Shown in pieces: positions 51,545 to 62,109 of a stretch of 64,000 nt of DNA. Where the stretch lies: the NCBI GenBank assembly GCA_030068145.1, contig JAPJBO010000767.1, forward strand, positions 45,412 to 109,411. The letters run 5' to 3'. The position numbers and the translations under genes are program-made. Origin of the DNA: Diplonema papillatum. Its lineage: Eukaryota > Euglenozoa > Diplonemea > Diplonemida > Diplonemidae. The notes beneath the pieces were generated by a model, which worked only from the letters and a program-made list of their open reading frames with translations, searched no databases and was not told where the DNA came from. The first letter of the stretch is position 1, and each line of letters opens with the position of its first letter.

Positions 51545-52217
51545 GCGATCGTACGGAGATTCGAAGCAAGGGTCGCCCCCCTTCCCTGAAGTCCTCGATG
51601 CTCTTTGATCTGTATTTGACACATTTTGACTGACGAGGCCCGCGAAACTGCGGCCTCGCAGCAAACTTCTGGTCTCCATCTGAACTCGACCACCACCTGG
51701 CTGGTCGATTGGAAAGGCTCAACAGGCTACACGCTGTTATCCCCCTTGGCGCCGTCAGTGACGGTTCAGGAAACTGGGCCCGCGATTCATTGCTCCTCTG
51801 CCGCCTCCCTACGGGGTGCTCCGACGGAGTCCACACCCAAGTCCAACCCTCACGGAGTTGGACTCATCTTCCCTGGTCAGTTTCGTATTCGAGGAACGTC
51901 GTGATGCTTCGTCACCCGGCCGACTAAGGCCAGAAGGGGAGAAGCCACGCTTTTGTCCCCAACGTCTCGAGGCCCTGCGCCTCACAATTCCACCAGACCT
52001 CACTTGACCGCCACCCGGCCGGTCGAGTGAAAGGCTCAAGCTGGACCCACACACGTATCCTTGTTCCATAGTCCATCCTATCTCTCTCACCTGTGTCTTG
52101 TGTCTCTGTGGCCTGCCTTCCGGCGCGAATAGGCCTGTACCGCCTAACCCGAAAACTGGACGTGCTCTCCCCAGCGCGTAAAGAATGTGGTGCCTCTTGC
52201 AAAAAAAAAAAAAAAAA
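50612..52217 (+). mobile_element. 5'-truncated LINE insertion with poly(A)
   Basis: Coding end at 51544, then about 650 bp of 3' UTR with two related blocks (TGGCTGGTCGATTGGAAAGG at 51699 and CGGCCGGTCGAGTGAAAGGC at 52017), ending in 17 A residues (52201-52217). The left junction is placed where the preceding RNase H breaks off. I could not see target-site duplications. Confidence 0.65.
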
Positions 52218-52225
52218 TCGCAACA

Positions 52226-52485
52226 AGGGGGGCTCCTGGTCTAGTGGTTAGGACGTCGGACTATTATCCCATTTATCCCATTCGTCCACGGTTCGATTCC
52301 TCCTCAACCACTATTTCAGGTGTTCAGGGATTGGCTCCTGAATGCAACTCCTAGCCCAGTCTCTGTAAAAAACGGCTGCACAGGTTGACCGTGCGGGTGC
52401 CAAAGTGGCCCGAATACGATCCAGGGAGAGGCGACTACCATAGAAAATGGGGTACCCTGAGACGTTTACCCAAAAAAAAAAAAAA
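52226..52485 (+). mobile_element. tRNA-derived SINE
   Basis: The head has a polymerase III A box TGGTCTAGTGGTTAGG (from 52237) and a perfect B box GGTTCGATTCC (52290-52300). The anticodon region is enlarged: GGAC and GTCC flank TATTATCCCATTTATCCCAT, a duplicated TATCCCATT. Acceptor and T stems pair poorly, so it is not a working tRNA. The 170-bp body ends in a 14-A tail (52472-52485). It sits right behind the LINE poly(A). Confidence 0.7.
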
Positions 52486-52499
52486 GCAAACCCTTTTTG

Positions 52500-52990
52500 G
52501 GGCAGCATGTCAGGAGACAGGGTGAGTAGCGACACCCCCTCTATGCCAGCACAGTGCGAACCTTGGAGTCACGGCGTCGTGCCTGACGTAGCAGACTCAA
52601 GAAGATTAGAAAGGAGCCCCTTCAGCCAAACACAACACTCACCAAACCCCTGGGCCAGAGTCCTCCCCCAGGCTCCCAGAGCGCAGGCACTCTCTTTTGC
52701 TCAGAGAAGTAAAACACCCCAGACCCAGGGCGAGACATGTTGTCCCCTTCGAAAGGATAGCCCCCACACCACACACTTTTCCTCTCTGTCACGCACACAA
52801 CGGCACCGCGTTCCAGGCGCAGCATTTTCAGGGCAGCATGTCAGATGACAGGGTGAGTAGCGACACCCCCCTAAGCCAGCACAGTGTACCACGGGATTTG
52901 GATTCGACGAAAAAGGACGCTTTTTCTCTCCCCCCAGCCCCTGACACACCAAAGCAAGGGCTTTCAGCCCTCGGAGACCCTGCCTGACAC
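52500..52990 (+). repeat. Tandem duplication, about 330 bp
   Basis: GGGCAGCATGTCAGGAGACA with GGGTGAGTAGCGACACCCCC at 52501 recurs at 52831, each followed by GCCAGCACAGTG and a different spacer ending near ACACTCACCAAAC or ACACACCAAAGC. The first lies next to the SINE tail. Confidence 0.6.
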
Positions 52991-53326
52991 GAAGGACGCG
53001 CAACCGACATTACATTGTCGGTCCCGAGTGTCAGGTCAATCTGCACCTACACAAGGTCAGAACCCCCTGCACGTAGCTCGTCTGACGAGTGCCCGGCGTG
53101 TGGGGGGATGCGTAACTTGCCTAACGGGCCGAAACGGGGGTCTCCGCGTGATGCCTATACCAAAGCACTTTCTACACCCACCCTCCAGGGAAAGCAACCC
53201 GCCCTCTTCCAACACACCTCGACCCCTGCGACACAAAAGGAAAACAAGCGCGTGGCGTGCCTTCCGGCACAAAGCGGGCCCAGTAACGCCCCTACCTGCG
53301 AGGACACTTGCGGGTGCCTCATGCAA

Positions 53327-53543
53327 AAAAAATACTCGAGGGACTGCCTTGTGCTCATTTCGAAGGAGGCTAGAGGGGGAGAAAACAATACAACTACAAA
53401 GTGGGTCTTTTTTGTTGAACGCTTACGCCCGCCACTAAACCCAGGGTTACCTGTGTTTCGTGTGGGCTACAGCACATTTACCTCCTTTGATCTATCGCAT
53501 CTGGCAGTCTCCTCAAGCATTTCCTACAAAGCAGGTGCTTATA

Positions 53544-53585
<42 letters not shown>
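53327..53585 (+). mobile_element. MITE family 1 with long A run
   Basis: Full copy from AAAATACTCGAGGGACTGCC to GGCAGTCTCCTCAAGCATTT and GCAGGTGCTTATAC, then an uninterrupted A run of about 40 (53546-53585). Other copies have only a few A residues here. Confidence 0.8.
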
Positions 53586-53586
<1 letters not shown>

Positions 53587-54240
53587 CGTGTTCTCGGCAA
53601 GAACACACGTGTGCTGCCACAATTTGGACGGAGACGTCAAAGTTCTGTCACTTTGAGAGGTGCACACGCGTGATCTCGGCCAGAACACGCTTGTGCCTCC
53701 ACCTGACTAAAATGGAAAAACGTCCAGCTGCCGGGATTGAACCCGCGTCTGCAGCACCAAATTGCATCCAACAAAATTGCGACCGGCCAGAATACGCTTG
53801 TGCGACCAGCTCGCACCCGGCGGCACAAGCGTGTTCTCGGCAAGAACACACGTGTGCTGCCACAATTTGGACGGAGACGTCAAAGTTCTGTCACTTTGAG
53901 AGGTGCACACGCGTGATCTCGGCCAGAACACGCTTGTGCATCCACCTGACTAAAATGGAAAAACCGTCCAGCTGCCGGGATTGAACCCGGGTCTCTGGCA
54001 TGTCATCCAGCAAAATTGCGAGCGGACCGACCAGAATACGCTTGTGCAACCAGTTCTCACCCGGCGGCACAAGCGTGTTGTCGGCAAGAACACGCGTGTG
54101 CAGCCACAATTTGGACGGAGGCGTCAAAGTTCTGTTACTCTGAGAGGTGCACACGCGTGATCTCGGCCAGAACACGCTTGTGCATCCACCTGAGTAAAAT
54201 GGAAAAAAATGCTCGGAGCAGGAATCGAACCGTCGGATTT
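53586..54240 (-). repeat. 243-bp tandem repeat carrying tRNA-like sequences
   Basis: Units start at 53586, 53829 and 54073 (GCGTGTT(C/G)TCGGCAAGAACA). On the minus strand each unit has a T-arm/B box: GGGTTCAATCCCGGCAGC in units 1 and 2. In unit 2, CCCGGGTTCAATCCCGG is a good T arm and CTGG...CCAG an anticodon-like stem. The third has GGTTCGATTCCTGCTCC with weak pairing. None folds into a clean cloverleaf by eye, so I call them tRNA pseudogenes or SINE heads. Each unit also carries AAGCGTGTT/AACACGCTT inverted words. Confidence 0.7.
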
Positions 54241-54290
54241 TGCAAAAAAAAGCGAAGAGCGGGAATCGACTCCGAAAGATCTCAGAAATT

Positions 54291-54317
54291 GGGGGGGGGG
54301 GGGGGGGGGGGGGGGGG
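54291..54317 (+). repeat. Poly(G) run of 27
   Basis: Uninterrupted G27. A similar G21 run lies at 58813-58833. Both are able to form quadruplexes. Confidence 0.95.
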
Positions 54318-54599
54318 TCAGGTTTTCGTGGAAAATGTCTACCAAAATGTTAACGGAGAAAACCATAAGGGAAGCACTTAAGTCGGGAAAATATTTATCG
54401 GAACTGTTTCCGATAAATATTTTTTTTGTTTCCGATAAATATTTTTTTAGTTTCCGATAAATATTTTTTTTGTTTCCGATAAATATTTTTCTGTTTCCGA
54501 TAAGTATTGATCACTTTGACAGTAGGTTCACCTACTTCGTCCCGTGGACGACCGCGACGAAGCCAAATACGATCGTTTTTCTATCTAGTTTCGGGTCGA

Positions 54600-55040
54600 A
54601 AGCCTCCCAGCAAAGGCTGTTCAATTTTCAACACCAGATACGCAAACCTTTTCGAATGCAGCACACGGGTATCCATCAAGTGACATCTAACTATCTGGTT
54701 GCATTGAGCAGTATCCGGATCTGAAAGCTGAAGACTTTGTACCACTTCACCGCGACAAAGGTCACGAAAGGGTTCGGCTTACACTGCAGTTGCAGTAAAA
54801 CTGCGTCTTGCGCACGAGCGCGGAAATCCGCCACCCACCATTCGGCTAGATATTGCAAGAACACAACTGCAAAGCTTACTACAAACGGATAGTGTTACAA
54901 AGGCGAACGAATCATGCGAGAACCTACGTAGGGGCCCCTCAACAGCTTTCAGAACGGCAAGTCAAGAAAAGGATAAGTTTGCACATTCTACTTCCGTCTG
55001 ATCTGCATGTTCCCCAGTTCTACCCTTCGTTGATCTGTTG
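54600..55040 (-). repeat. Dispersed repeat, inverted copy of 10300-10740
   Basis: Forms the centre of the fold-back element. See the 10.3-kb copy for shared phrases. Its presence outside the fold-back at 10.3 kb shows it was captured, or that the 10.3-kb copy lost its arms. Confidence 0.75.
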
Positions 55041-55369
55041 TGTGTATTCGCAACGACTTTGTCCGGGTCCTACGCGGCCCCAATACGACAAAACTGCATG
55101 CGGTCCTGACCAGGTAACATCCTCCTACCTGAAAATGTCTAACCACGACTACGGATTTGGTGCCATCGAGGCAGCCATGGAGTGTAAGTATGCCAACGGG
55201 GCTTAGTAGTATCGGGGCTGCCGTGCATACTAGTTCCCGTAAAATATTTGTTTCCCTTGACTTGTGCCATGTCGGACGGTAGGATTTTCCGCGTCAGCCT
55301 CATTTCAATCCTGGAGACAAAAGCACTCACACAATAAAGACTAGCCCATTTCACGGGCCAAAACTGCCT

Positions 55370-55785
55370 TTGTTGCAGAAATCAGCAACACAGGCAAGCG
55401 ATGACAGAACAGCGCACACGAAGACGACCGGCTCTGAAGAGACCCGCGCCGCAAACTGCGCGAGCAGAGGGTGCCAAGCAAACCAGGAAGGAAGGCGAGG
55501 AGATTCAGATGGCACAGCAGGACGCCCGCGAGGGATCACCGAGGTCGAAAGACAGAAAAGGGAAAGCAGGCGTGGCCGGCTTGAAAAGCTGCAAGCGCGG
55601 AGAAGGCACAGGTACAGAGCAGTCCACATGCAGACGAGCAGTGAAGCGGCCCACATCACAGAGGTCTATCACACTGGCTCCGGATTACTTAGGGTCCTCG
55701 CAAAATCCAATGAAACTGCTTGCCCAATGGGACTCCCCTTGGGCACATTTTGCTCTGGGGACTAGTCCCCAGGAACCCGTATCAA
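55370..55785 (+). CDS. Hypothetical basic protein inside the fold-back element
   Basis: Two overlapping frames are open. One starts at 55401 (MTEQRTRRRPALKRPAPQTA) and runs into the repeat array. The other, from 55370, has a charged helix (EVERQKRESRRGRLEKLQAR then RRHRYRAVHMQTSSEAAHIT). Neither matches a family I know. The charged helix looks the more protein-like. If real, it would be the only candidate protein of this element. Confidence 0.25.
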
Positions 55786-56039
55786 AAATATTTATCGGAA
55801 ACAAAAAATATTTATCGGAAACAAAAAATATTTATCGGAAACAGAAAAATATTTATCGGAAACAAAAAATATTTATCGGAAACAAAAAAAATATTGATCG
55901 GAAACAAAAAAAAATATTTATCGGAAACAAAAAGTATTTATCGGAAACAAAAAAATATTTATCGGAAACGTTCCGATAAATATTTTCCCCACTTAAGTGC
56001 TTCCGATATGGTTTTGTCTCAAATGTTAATTGTGGCTCC

Positions 56040-56600
56040 CCTTTGACTTAGCTTCGCCGAACTTTGCTCCACCCGAACTTTGCTTCGCCAGAGCTTAGCT
56101 TGACCAGAACTTTGCTTGACCAGAACTTTGCATCGCCCGAACTTGCTTCGCCAGAACTTCGCTTTGCCCGAACTTTACTGTTTCCCGACTTTAACTCCTG
56201 CCTCTAGTCTCGCTGCGCGCCGGTCTTTACCGGCGCAAGTGTACTTTTTGATGTCACCCTATACTGGCCCTGAAACCCCACCTGCGTGGCCCAAAACGGT
56301 TTCCAAACGATTTTTGGCGGGCTGAGTCGAGGTAAAGGGGTCTCTGAAGGCCCACGAATAGGCCAAGGTGGGCCCAGGTGGGCCCCGGAGCGGGCACTCA
56401 GTGCGGGGGGGTGCCCCCAAAATGGGGGCATTTTGGGGGCACCCCCCCGCACGGCAATTTTGGACCCAAATTTTGGACCCAAAATTTTGACCCAAATTTC
56501 AGACCCAAATTGTGGACCTGCCCTAAAAACCCGGTTCAAAACAAATTTGGTGCCCTTATATCCCGAACCGGGATATAAGGGCACAAATTTGTTTTGACCG
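56040..56600 (+). repeat. Dispersed repeat with two perfect hairpins
   Basis: 56040-56180 is a loose tandem of GAACTTTGCTTCGCC-type words. 56235-56470 is the inverted partner of 48577-48880. 56401-56452 is a perfect 24-bp-arm hairpin (GTGCGGGGGGGTGCCCCCAA..., loop GGGG). 56455-56520 repeats GACCCAAATTTTG. 56537-56596 is a second hairpin with about 27-bp arms (CAAAACAAATTTG...GGGATATAAGG), absent from the 48.6-kb copy. Confidence 0.8.
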
Positions 56601-56604
56601 GGAA

Positions 56605-57475
56605 TATAAGGGCATTACGCCTTACTTGTTTCTCTTCGGGGACTCTTCGTTGGCCCTTTAGCCACGACCGGCGCTGACAGGCCCTCCCTTCTCTCCCGCT
56701 CCTCTTCCAAAGAAGGTATCCACCGTCACTTCACTCGCACGCCTAACAAAAGGTGCCACAGCCGCTGCTCACCGGGTCGACAATGCCAGCGACGTCAAGT
56801 CCAATGAGTGTGTGAGCCCAATTGGAAAGGCGACTCCGAGCGGGCTTTTTATAGGGTTCGCAATCTATTTCTGGGTTGTCTTGACGAACATAGCGCACAC
56901 CTGTTTTCGCAAGCAAACAGCGCCCCGCCATTTCGCGAGTGTGCTGCCAGGCAGTTGAAACAAAATGCTGCAGACCAACGGACGAGGAGCAAGTAAAGAA
57001 ATTCGAAGGGGAGTTCAATGCTTGCGAAAACAAAAGGCGAGAGCGGAGACGGGATGGGACGGGGAGAGAGGGGGATATTTCTGAAGTGGGAATGCTGCAG
57101 GCTAATCACTGCCTCAGGAATGCTCGGACAAGTCACTGCCTCATTTATTTTTATGTTTGATGCTGGCATCAAGTCTTCGAGCGGGTTTGCAAGAACGTGC
57201 TTGGACTGGTAATGTGCTCAACACCGCACTGGTCCTACCAGCGCCGTGTTTCTGTCCTTTCCCACATGGTTGATGTAGGGTTAAGTGGTACCCCCGAAAC
57301 CCCCGTATTGCGTAGTTCCTGCGTAGAAGTCGATCTTTGAGTGCGTGAGCCCCTCCGAAGAAAGAACAAAAAACATCTAGCAGCCTGTGTGTGCTTCACG
57401 ATTCATAAGCCACAAAGACTTCTTCCCCTTTTATGTTCTTCGCTTTACACCACCGTGTTTGGGTCTTTTTTCACT
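56605..57475. other. No gene recognised
   Basis: 57180-57265 is a partial copy of the repeat at 18690. Frames at 56743-57160 have no recognisable content. Confidence 0.4.
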
Positions 57476-57479
57476 CAGG

Positions 57480-57645
57480 ACTTTATTCCCTGTTGTGTTT
57501 GTGAGTCTTGTCGTGTAGGGGTAAACCCGCACCCCACGTCCGTTCAACACGTGTTCGGTAGCTACAGACTTGGGATGCCTTCGGTTCTTCGTCTGGCAGC
57601 TTCGTCGAGCATTTCCTTCCAAACTGGCGCTTGTGTTCAAAAAGT
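57480..57645 (+). repeat. Repeat with MITE-1-like end, inverted at 62680-62830
   Basis: Shares TTGTCGTGTAGGGGTAAACC, CCACGTCCGTTCAACACGTG and TTCGGTAGCTACAG with the minus strand at 62.7-62.8 kb. It ends GGCAGCTTCGTCGAGCATTT then CCTTCCAAACTGGCGCTTGT, an evident relative of the MITE family 1 right end. Confidence 0.7.
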
Positions 57646-57649
57646 TAGT

Positions 57650-58950
57650 ATGGCGCTTCTTTTGTTTGTGCGCACTAGCGGAACTCACCTGCTTTGGTAA
57701 GTTGCATGTAGTACGCTGCCAACTACAAATTTTTAGTACCAACAATGCATTGCTAACACAAAAAAGGATTGCCGCCCGACGCAGGTCCGCACGTCCACAT
57801 GAAGGATACCCGGGCCGACGGACCGCAAGCCGATACTGCAGACGTCTGCACACCTACTGACAAAACTGCCCGAGCATGATGACAAGTAAACACGTTTCCA
57901 TCCGTTCCTTCCAAAACACGGAAACGGAAAGTCTCCTGGTTCCGCTCTTCCAGGTGCACCCTGCTTACTAAGAAAACGTTGTTTCCTTGGAAATATGAAA
58001 CCGGAAACGGAAACCGCTTACTTGCCATCTTCGCCCTAGCCTCGCTAGGCTAGGGGGGGAGTTGAAAGTTTCGGGGAATAAAGGGGAGGTCGAGGAGGTC
58101 TTTAGTTCGCTTATGTTTTTTTCTTCCCCCTCTTGTGGGCCCCATTTCCCCCCCTCTTCGCACACTGTAGGGTACTAGCTCTGACCGCGACTCCTGAGCG
58201 GAAAACTGTCTGGGTTTGTAGGTGCCAAGCCGGTCCATCTGTTCTCCTGGAACTGCACTGCCATCACAGTGAACATCGGCTAGCAGGACCATCCCTATCC
58301 CCTAGAGATGCGTGGGTTTTCCTGGAGCTGGATTCGTCATCGCTGAGCTGAGCTAGTACCCTGACACACTTGTACAATCACTTTGGCTAGCTCGGAAGAA
58401 GGGAAAACACGCGGTGAGGCAACAAGCAGGCGGGTTGGTGCTTGTCAAGAAGCACAACCACAACAAAAAAAAAATTGGACATCTGCCAGCGGGTCGCCCG
58501 CAGGCTCAGCATGCGAACGACGATGCTGCAGCGCGTCCTCTGCAAAACGGGTGTCGGGGGGTGTCTGGGATTCCGGCGTTGCAGACGTCCTAACCCCAAG
58601 GCGTTTCGTGAGCATACAGCATGCAGGTCTCTGTAGTCGTGAAACAAACGCCCGTCCACGGTGAGTGCAATGGAGCTTACGGCGGGGGAAAATCTTAGTT
58701 TCGTGTTCAGCCGGGGGGAAAATCTTAGTTTCGTGTTCAGGGGGGTCGTTGTTGTTGGTGATGGTTTTTGTGGGATGAAGTAGGGGAAAGAAAATTTCTT
58801 TTTTCGTGTTCAGGGGGGGGGGGGGGGGGGGGGATCTTAGTTGCATGCTTGGGCGGAATCTTGTCTTTCATAAATGTAGGATGCCAGCATCAATTGTCTT
58901 CGGGAGGAACAAGAGAGAGAGAGAGAAGGGGGGACGGGGATTGCATCGGA
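57650..58950. other. No gene; short repeats
   Basis: AAGCCGGTCCATCTGTTCTC then CTGGAACTGCA at 58228 also occurs at 6493 (AAGCCGGTCCATCCCTATCT). 58680-58740 has two copies of GGGGGAAAATCTTAGTTTCG then TGTTCAG. G21 at 58813. A (GA)n tract near 58912-58926. Confidence 0.5.
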
Positions 58951-58959
58951 GATAGGGGA

Positions 58960-59150
58960 GGGGGATCCGCAAGAACGTGCCCGGAATGGATGCGTGCTCA
59001 ACACCGCACTGGTCCCGTCTGCGCCGTGTTTCGCTCCTTTAAGCCCATCAATCAGCGCGGAACCTGAGTGTGAGTCTGGTTTGCCAGGCGGCTGGTCGTA
59101 GCTCGTCCCAGCCAGGACCACCCGCGCTACTAGAGCACACGCGAATCCGT
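58960..59150 (+). repeat. Dispersed repeat, copy of 18690-18930
   Basis: Same phrases and order as the 18.7-kb copy but about 40 bp shorter in the middle. Confidence 0.75.
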
Positions 59151-59334
59151 CACGGGGAGGAAAGGGGAAAGAGAGTTTGGTTGGAACGAGAGGAAATGGA
59201 TACTATCTCAGAGTTAAAAAGTATTCGCTTTGAACCTCTGAAGTTTCGAGGCTGACTCACGGAAACTTAGACTCGTGACGCATTAGTGGAGGTGGTTTGG
59301 TTGCAAAAGGGTTTCGGCCAGCACCGCACGGTGA

Positions 59335-59505
59335 GATCCAGCCCCAGAAGCCGGAGTTAAAGAAGGTGTGCCCGCGTCACACCCGAAAAGCGGAAAAGCG
59401 GGTGTGCTACAAGCAAAACGCGTGTACACCCGAAATGCGTGGTGTGACACTGCTTTTTTTACTCCGGCTTAACTTCAGCTTTAACTCCAGCTTCTGAGGC
59501 TGGAT
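59335..59505 (+). mobile_element. MITE family 2, longest copy
   Basis: Ends GATCCAGCCCCAGAAGCCGG then AGTTAAAG, and inverted AATCCAGCCTCAGAAGCTGG then AGTTAAAG. Internal CACACCCGAAAAGCGG units are partly duplicated. No coding sequence. Confidence 0.85.
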
Positions 59506-59509
59506 TCAG

Positions 59510-60050
59510 CATGGTTGCCGTCGTGTGACGGCGTATCGACTTCGTGCCGTTTGACCGATAGTTCTCCGGTTCTGTGTACCGTGTGCGAACCTCGTGCTAG
59601 GATGGATAGAGCATTCTGCAGCGCGCGTCTTTGTACCGGCGAACTAGCCATAGAAGATGAACAGCACGGGACACGGTACACAGCTTTTAACACAGTATGA
59701 GCACAACCCGCTAATTGTGGCGGTGGTGGGTGTTTCCAGCGTTTATTGTGGCTAAGAGGTTTGGTGTTTTTAGGGTCTCCGGTTGACCATTGAGGCTGGG
59801 AGGACTTTTCCTTTCGTCTAGCTGTATATTTGTATGTGTGCAATATAGAGAAAAAGCCAATTCAATGTCTTGCAGGAGCCAATTCACCCTCTGCCCGATC
59901 GAACGTTGCCGAGCCTCGTGGTTTAGGATTAGAATGCCTAGAAACTGTGGCAACAATCTGCAGCCTTGTAGAACGCAATCGAGTTTCGAAGAGCGTATTC
60001 CGAGCCCCAAATCGAGAGGCATCGAGTGCCTCTCCCTGCGTAATCATTTG
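59510..60050. other. No gene; retroelement tail fragments
   Basis: TTTAGGGTCTCCGGTTGACC module at 59735-59795. GGTTTAGGATTAGAATGCCT then AGAAACTGTGGCAACAATCT at 59920-59970 is a diverged inverted copy of the retroelement tail. No supported gene. Confidence 0.5.
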
Positions 60051-60054
60051 GGTT

Positions 60055-61730
60055 AGAATGCAAAGAATCTGTGGCGATAATCTGCATCTGCTCTTCTCCG
60101 TGATTACGTGAGCACCGTGTCATGTTTCCGGCGTTTGTTACCTTCTGGCTCGTCGGTCTCGGGCGGTCGTTTCGTGCCACCTCTCTTCGTCGCTGGTACC
60201 TCAACTTGCACCCGCCTCGGAATGCACATCTCTATCTTCGATTATGGCGAGTCCTTCTGCGGCCGCTTCGTTGCCAGCGGCCGTCCTGGTGTTGTCGCCT
60301 TCTGCGGCGTTCTCGATGGCGGTGTCGGTGCCGGCATCCACCGCTTCCTTTGCGGCACCTCGGGGGTCGATGGCGGCGTCGGCTGCTTCTTCACCGGCGC
60401 TCGCTGCTTGCGTCTTGACTTCGGCGTCATTTCGGGCGTCCCCGGGGGTGAAGGTCCACGCTTCCGTCTCTTCTGCTGGTCGTGCTCGGGTTTTTGCTGT
60501 AGCACCCGGCGGTGGTGGTGCCCCGCTTGCAGCACTGTCCTGGTCGCCGACTCCGCAGCTCCCTTACACATCCCTTACAGATCCCTTACAGGTTCCGCAC
60601 TGCGTCAACCTGTGCCTCTCGCAGTATTTCACGGCGAGTCGCCTCCCGCGTGGTGCGCCTCGCAGCAGCGTGCCACCGTCGCCTTCCGCCGCTCACTTTT
60701 CGCATTTCACCTTGTGGTGTTCCGTGCACACCCTCTCGTCCTTGGTGGTGTGCGCTGCGGGTCTCCGCCGCCCACTACCTTCTGCTCCTTCTTGCCGGTG
60801 GTGCCGTCTTCGAAGGTGTCCCACCGCTCAGCGCGTCCGTTCCTTTCCTCCCCATACGTGGGGAACACGTCCATCCCCCAGGCCTCACCATTGAAGGCGT
60901 GCCTGTTCGCCCCTAGCTGCGACTCGAGCACGAGCATCGTCTCTGTACCCGCACGAAAGACAGACACCGGGGTACGCCGACGGAGCACAACAATCCGACT
61001 TTATCGAGCCGCCGACCGGGAAGCAGCTGTCCAGCTCCGGCCTCTTCGACCGCCTCACTGACGATCTTCATCATCATCGCCAAGGTTCTCGCCCTTGTAC
61101 ACAGAGGTACTGCGCTCGACTTCGTCACGAGATTCCCCGGCAGATTCAGACCAGAAAAAAGCTCGAAGTCTACCGCCAGTCGACACTTCTCCTCCGGTAG
61201 ACCACAGCACCCCGTCCAGCCATTCCCGCAAGGCCCGGAACCACTTTTCCCCGCCGATCTACACGCGCGGCTGTGCCGCCGCTCCTATCTGCACGACTCG
61301 CCGTGCACACTCGGCGGCGTTCAGCTGCTGCCAGGGGTGGCACGGTTCGTCGGTTGCCTCTCGGTGTGTAAGTCGGCGTCTCTCCCGACGGATCTCCGCC
61401 GTCAGCATCTGCACCCCTACGATGTCAACCCCTTTGAATCCCTTCGGTAGAATCCCGCGGTTCCGGAGGCACGGCGGCCACTCAGATCGATCCACCCTCA
61501 TCAGCGCTGCATACTGAGGCAACTCCCGTATACGCCCGAATGCAGGGCACTTCCACCACAGATGCTCGACGGTCTCCTCGGCGCCTTCTTCACAAAGGGT
61601 ACAGGCGCTGTCTTCTCCCCATAGTTTTGCTGCGTGCACACTTGTCATTGCAGCCCCGTGTGCCATCTCCGGCGTCGTTGTTGTCCTCATCCTCGATCCT
61701 CGTAGAATTCGTCGCCTCGCGGTCAACACC
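60055..61730 (-). pseudogene. Non-LTR retroelement, 3' coding part
   Basis: Reading leftward from 61729: LTARRRILRGSRMRTTTTPE, then the RT C-terminal zinc motif CTLCEEGAEETVEHLWWKC, then DRSEWPPCLRNRGILPKGFK. A frame at 61270-61050 gives WFRALREWLDGVLWSTGGEV, related to the 50.1-kb element. After stops comes GEAWGMDVFPTYGEERNGRA (60890-60760) with CTEHHKVKCEK and CERHRLTQCGTCKGS Cys/His groups (60740-60590), then a Pro/Lys-rich frame and KRRKHDT near 60115. The tail GCAGATTATCGCCACAGATT with CTTTGCATTCTAACC ends it (60094-60055). Several stops and frame changes mark it as dead. RT and endonuclease are absent. It is the best guide to the order of the family's C-terminal parts. Confidence 0.6.
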
Positions 61731-61808
61731 TCCTCCCACCCCTCGGAAGTCTGGCCGTCTCGAGCTGGGTAAGTCGCGACCCTCTTATCACCGTCCTGAG
61801 AACGTGCC

Positions 61809-62107
61809 TCAGGTCACCCTTGTTGCTGCCGAGCGGTTCGAGCCTCTTGCCCCTCGGTCTTGCAGGTCTCCGAAGTCGGCGTTCCACACCAGCCCGAGCT
61901 TTCCCGCCTGCTCCGCCGCAATGCCCACCGGCCCCCAGGACCTGACCTCAGCTCCGTACATCTCACGAATCAACGCCACGCGATCCTTCCAGTCCGGCCT
62001 CCGCTTACAGGCCCCGGCGACTGTCAACAGCGATCGGTGGGTCGAGGACGTGGGCCTGCGTAGTCCGTTTAAGTTAGAATGCAGAGAATCTGTGACGATA
62101 AACTGCA
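61809..62107 (-). pseudogene. Retroelement tail copy fused to a short ORF
   Basis: Read leftward, GCAGTTTATCGTCACAGATT with CTCTGCATTCTAAC at 62104-62070 is a family tail. It is followed by an open frame (RRPTSSTHRSLLTVAGACKR then RPDWKDRVALIREMYGAEVR) that is protein-like but unassigned. A tail in front of the element at 61730 suggests head-to-tail insertion. Confidence 0.4.
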
Positions 62108-62109
62108 TC

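Larger units (their letters stand above)
54351..56027 (+). mobile_element. Fold-back element with opposed ATAAATATT arrays
   Basis: Outer inverted repeats: GTTAACGGAGAAAACCATAA then GGGAAGCACTTAAG on the left; ATTAACATTTGAGACAAAAC then GGAAGCACTTAAG inverted on the right. Inside each lies a tandem array: about five copies of TTTCCGATAAATATTTTTT (54404-54510) on the left, and about nine inverted copies on the right (55786-55978). The 1.3-kb centre contains the repeat block shared with 10300-10740 and a Lys/Arg-rich frame (55401-55780). There is no transposase. The design matches 11324-11690. Confidence 0.8.

Noticed and set aside
52229-52312. A functional tRNA gene with an encoded CCA end
   Set aside because: The A and B boxes are good, but acceptor and T stems do not pair and the anticodon region is enlarged; poly(A) downstream points to a SINE.
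55786-55979. Lys/Tyr-rich repeat peptide (IFIGNKKYLSE-type)
   Set aside because: It is a translation of the fold-back element's tandem units.
60108-61061. A 317-residue plus-strand open frame
   Set aside because: It mirrors the minus-strand retroelement, whose motifs recur elsewhere; it crosses that element's 3' coding region without any recognisable content.
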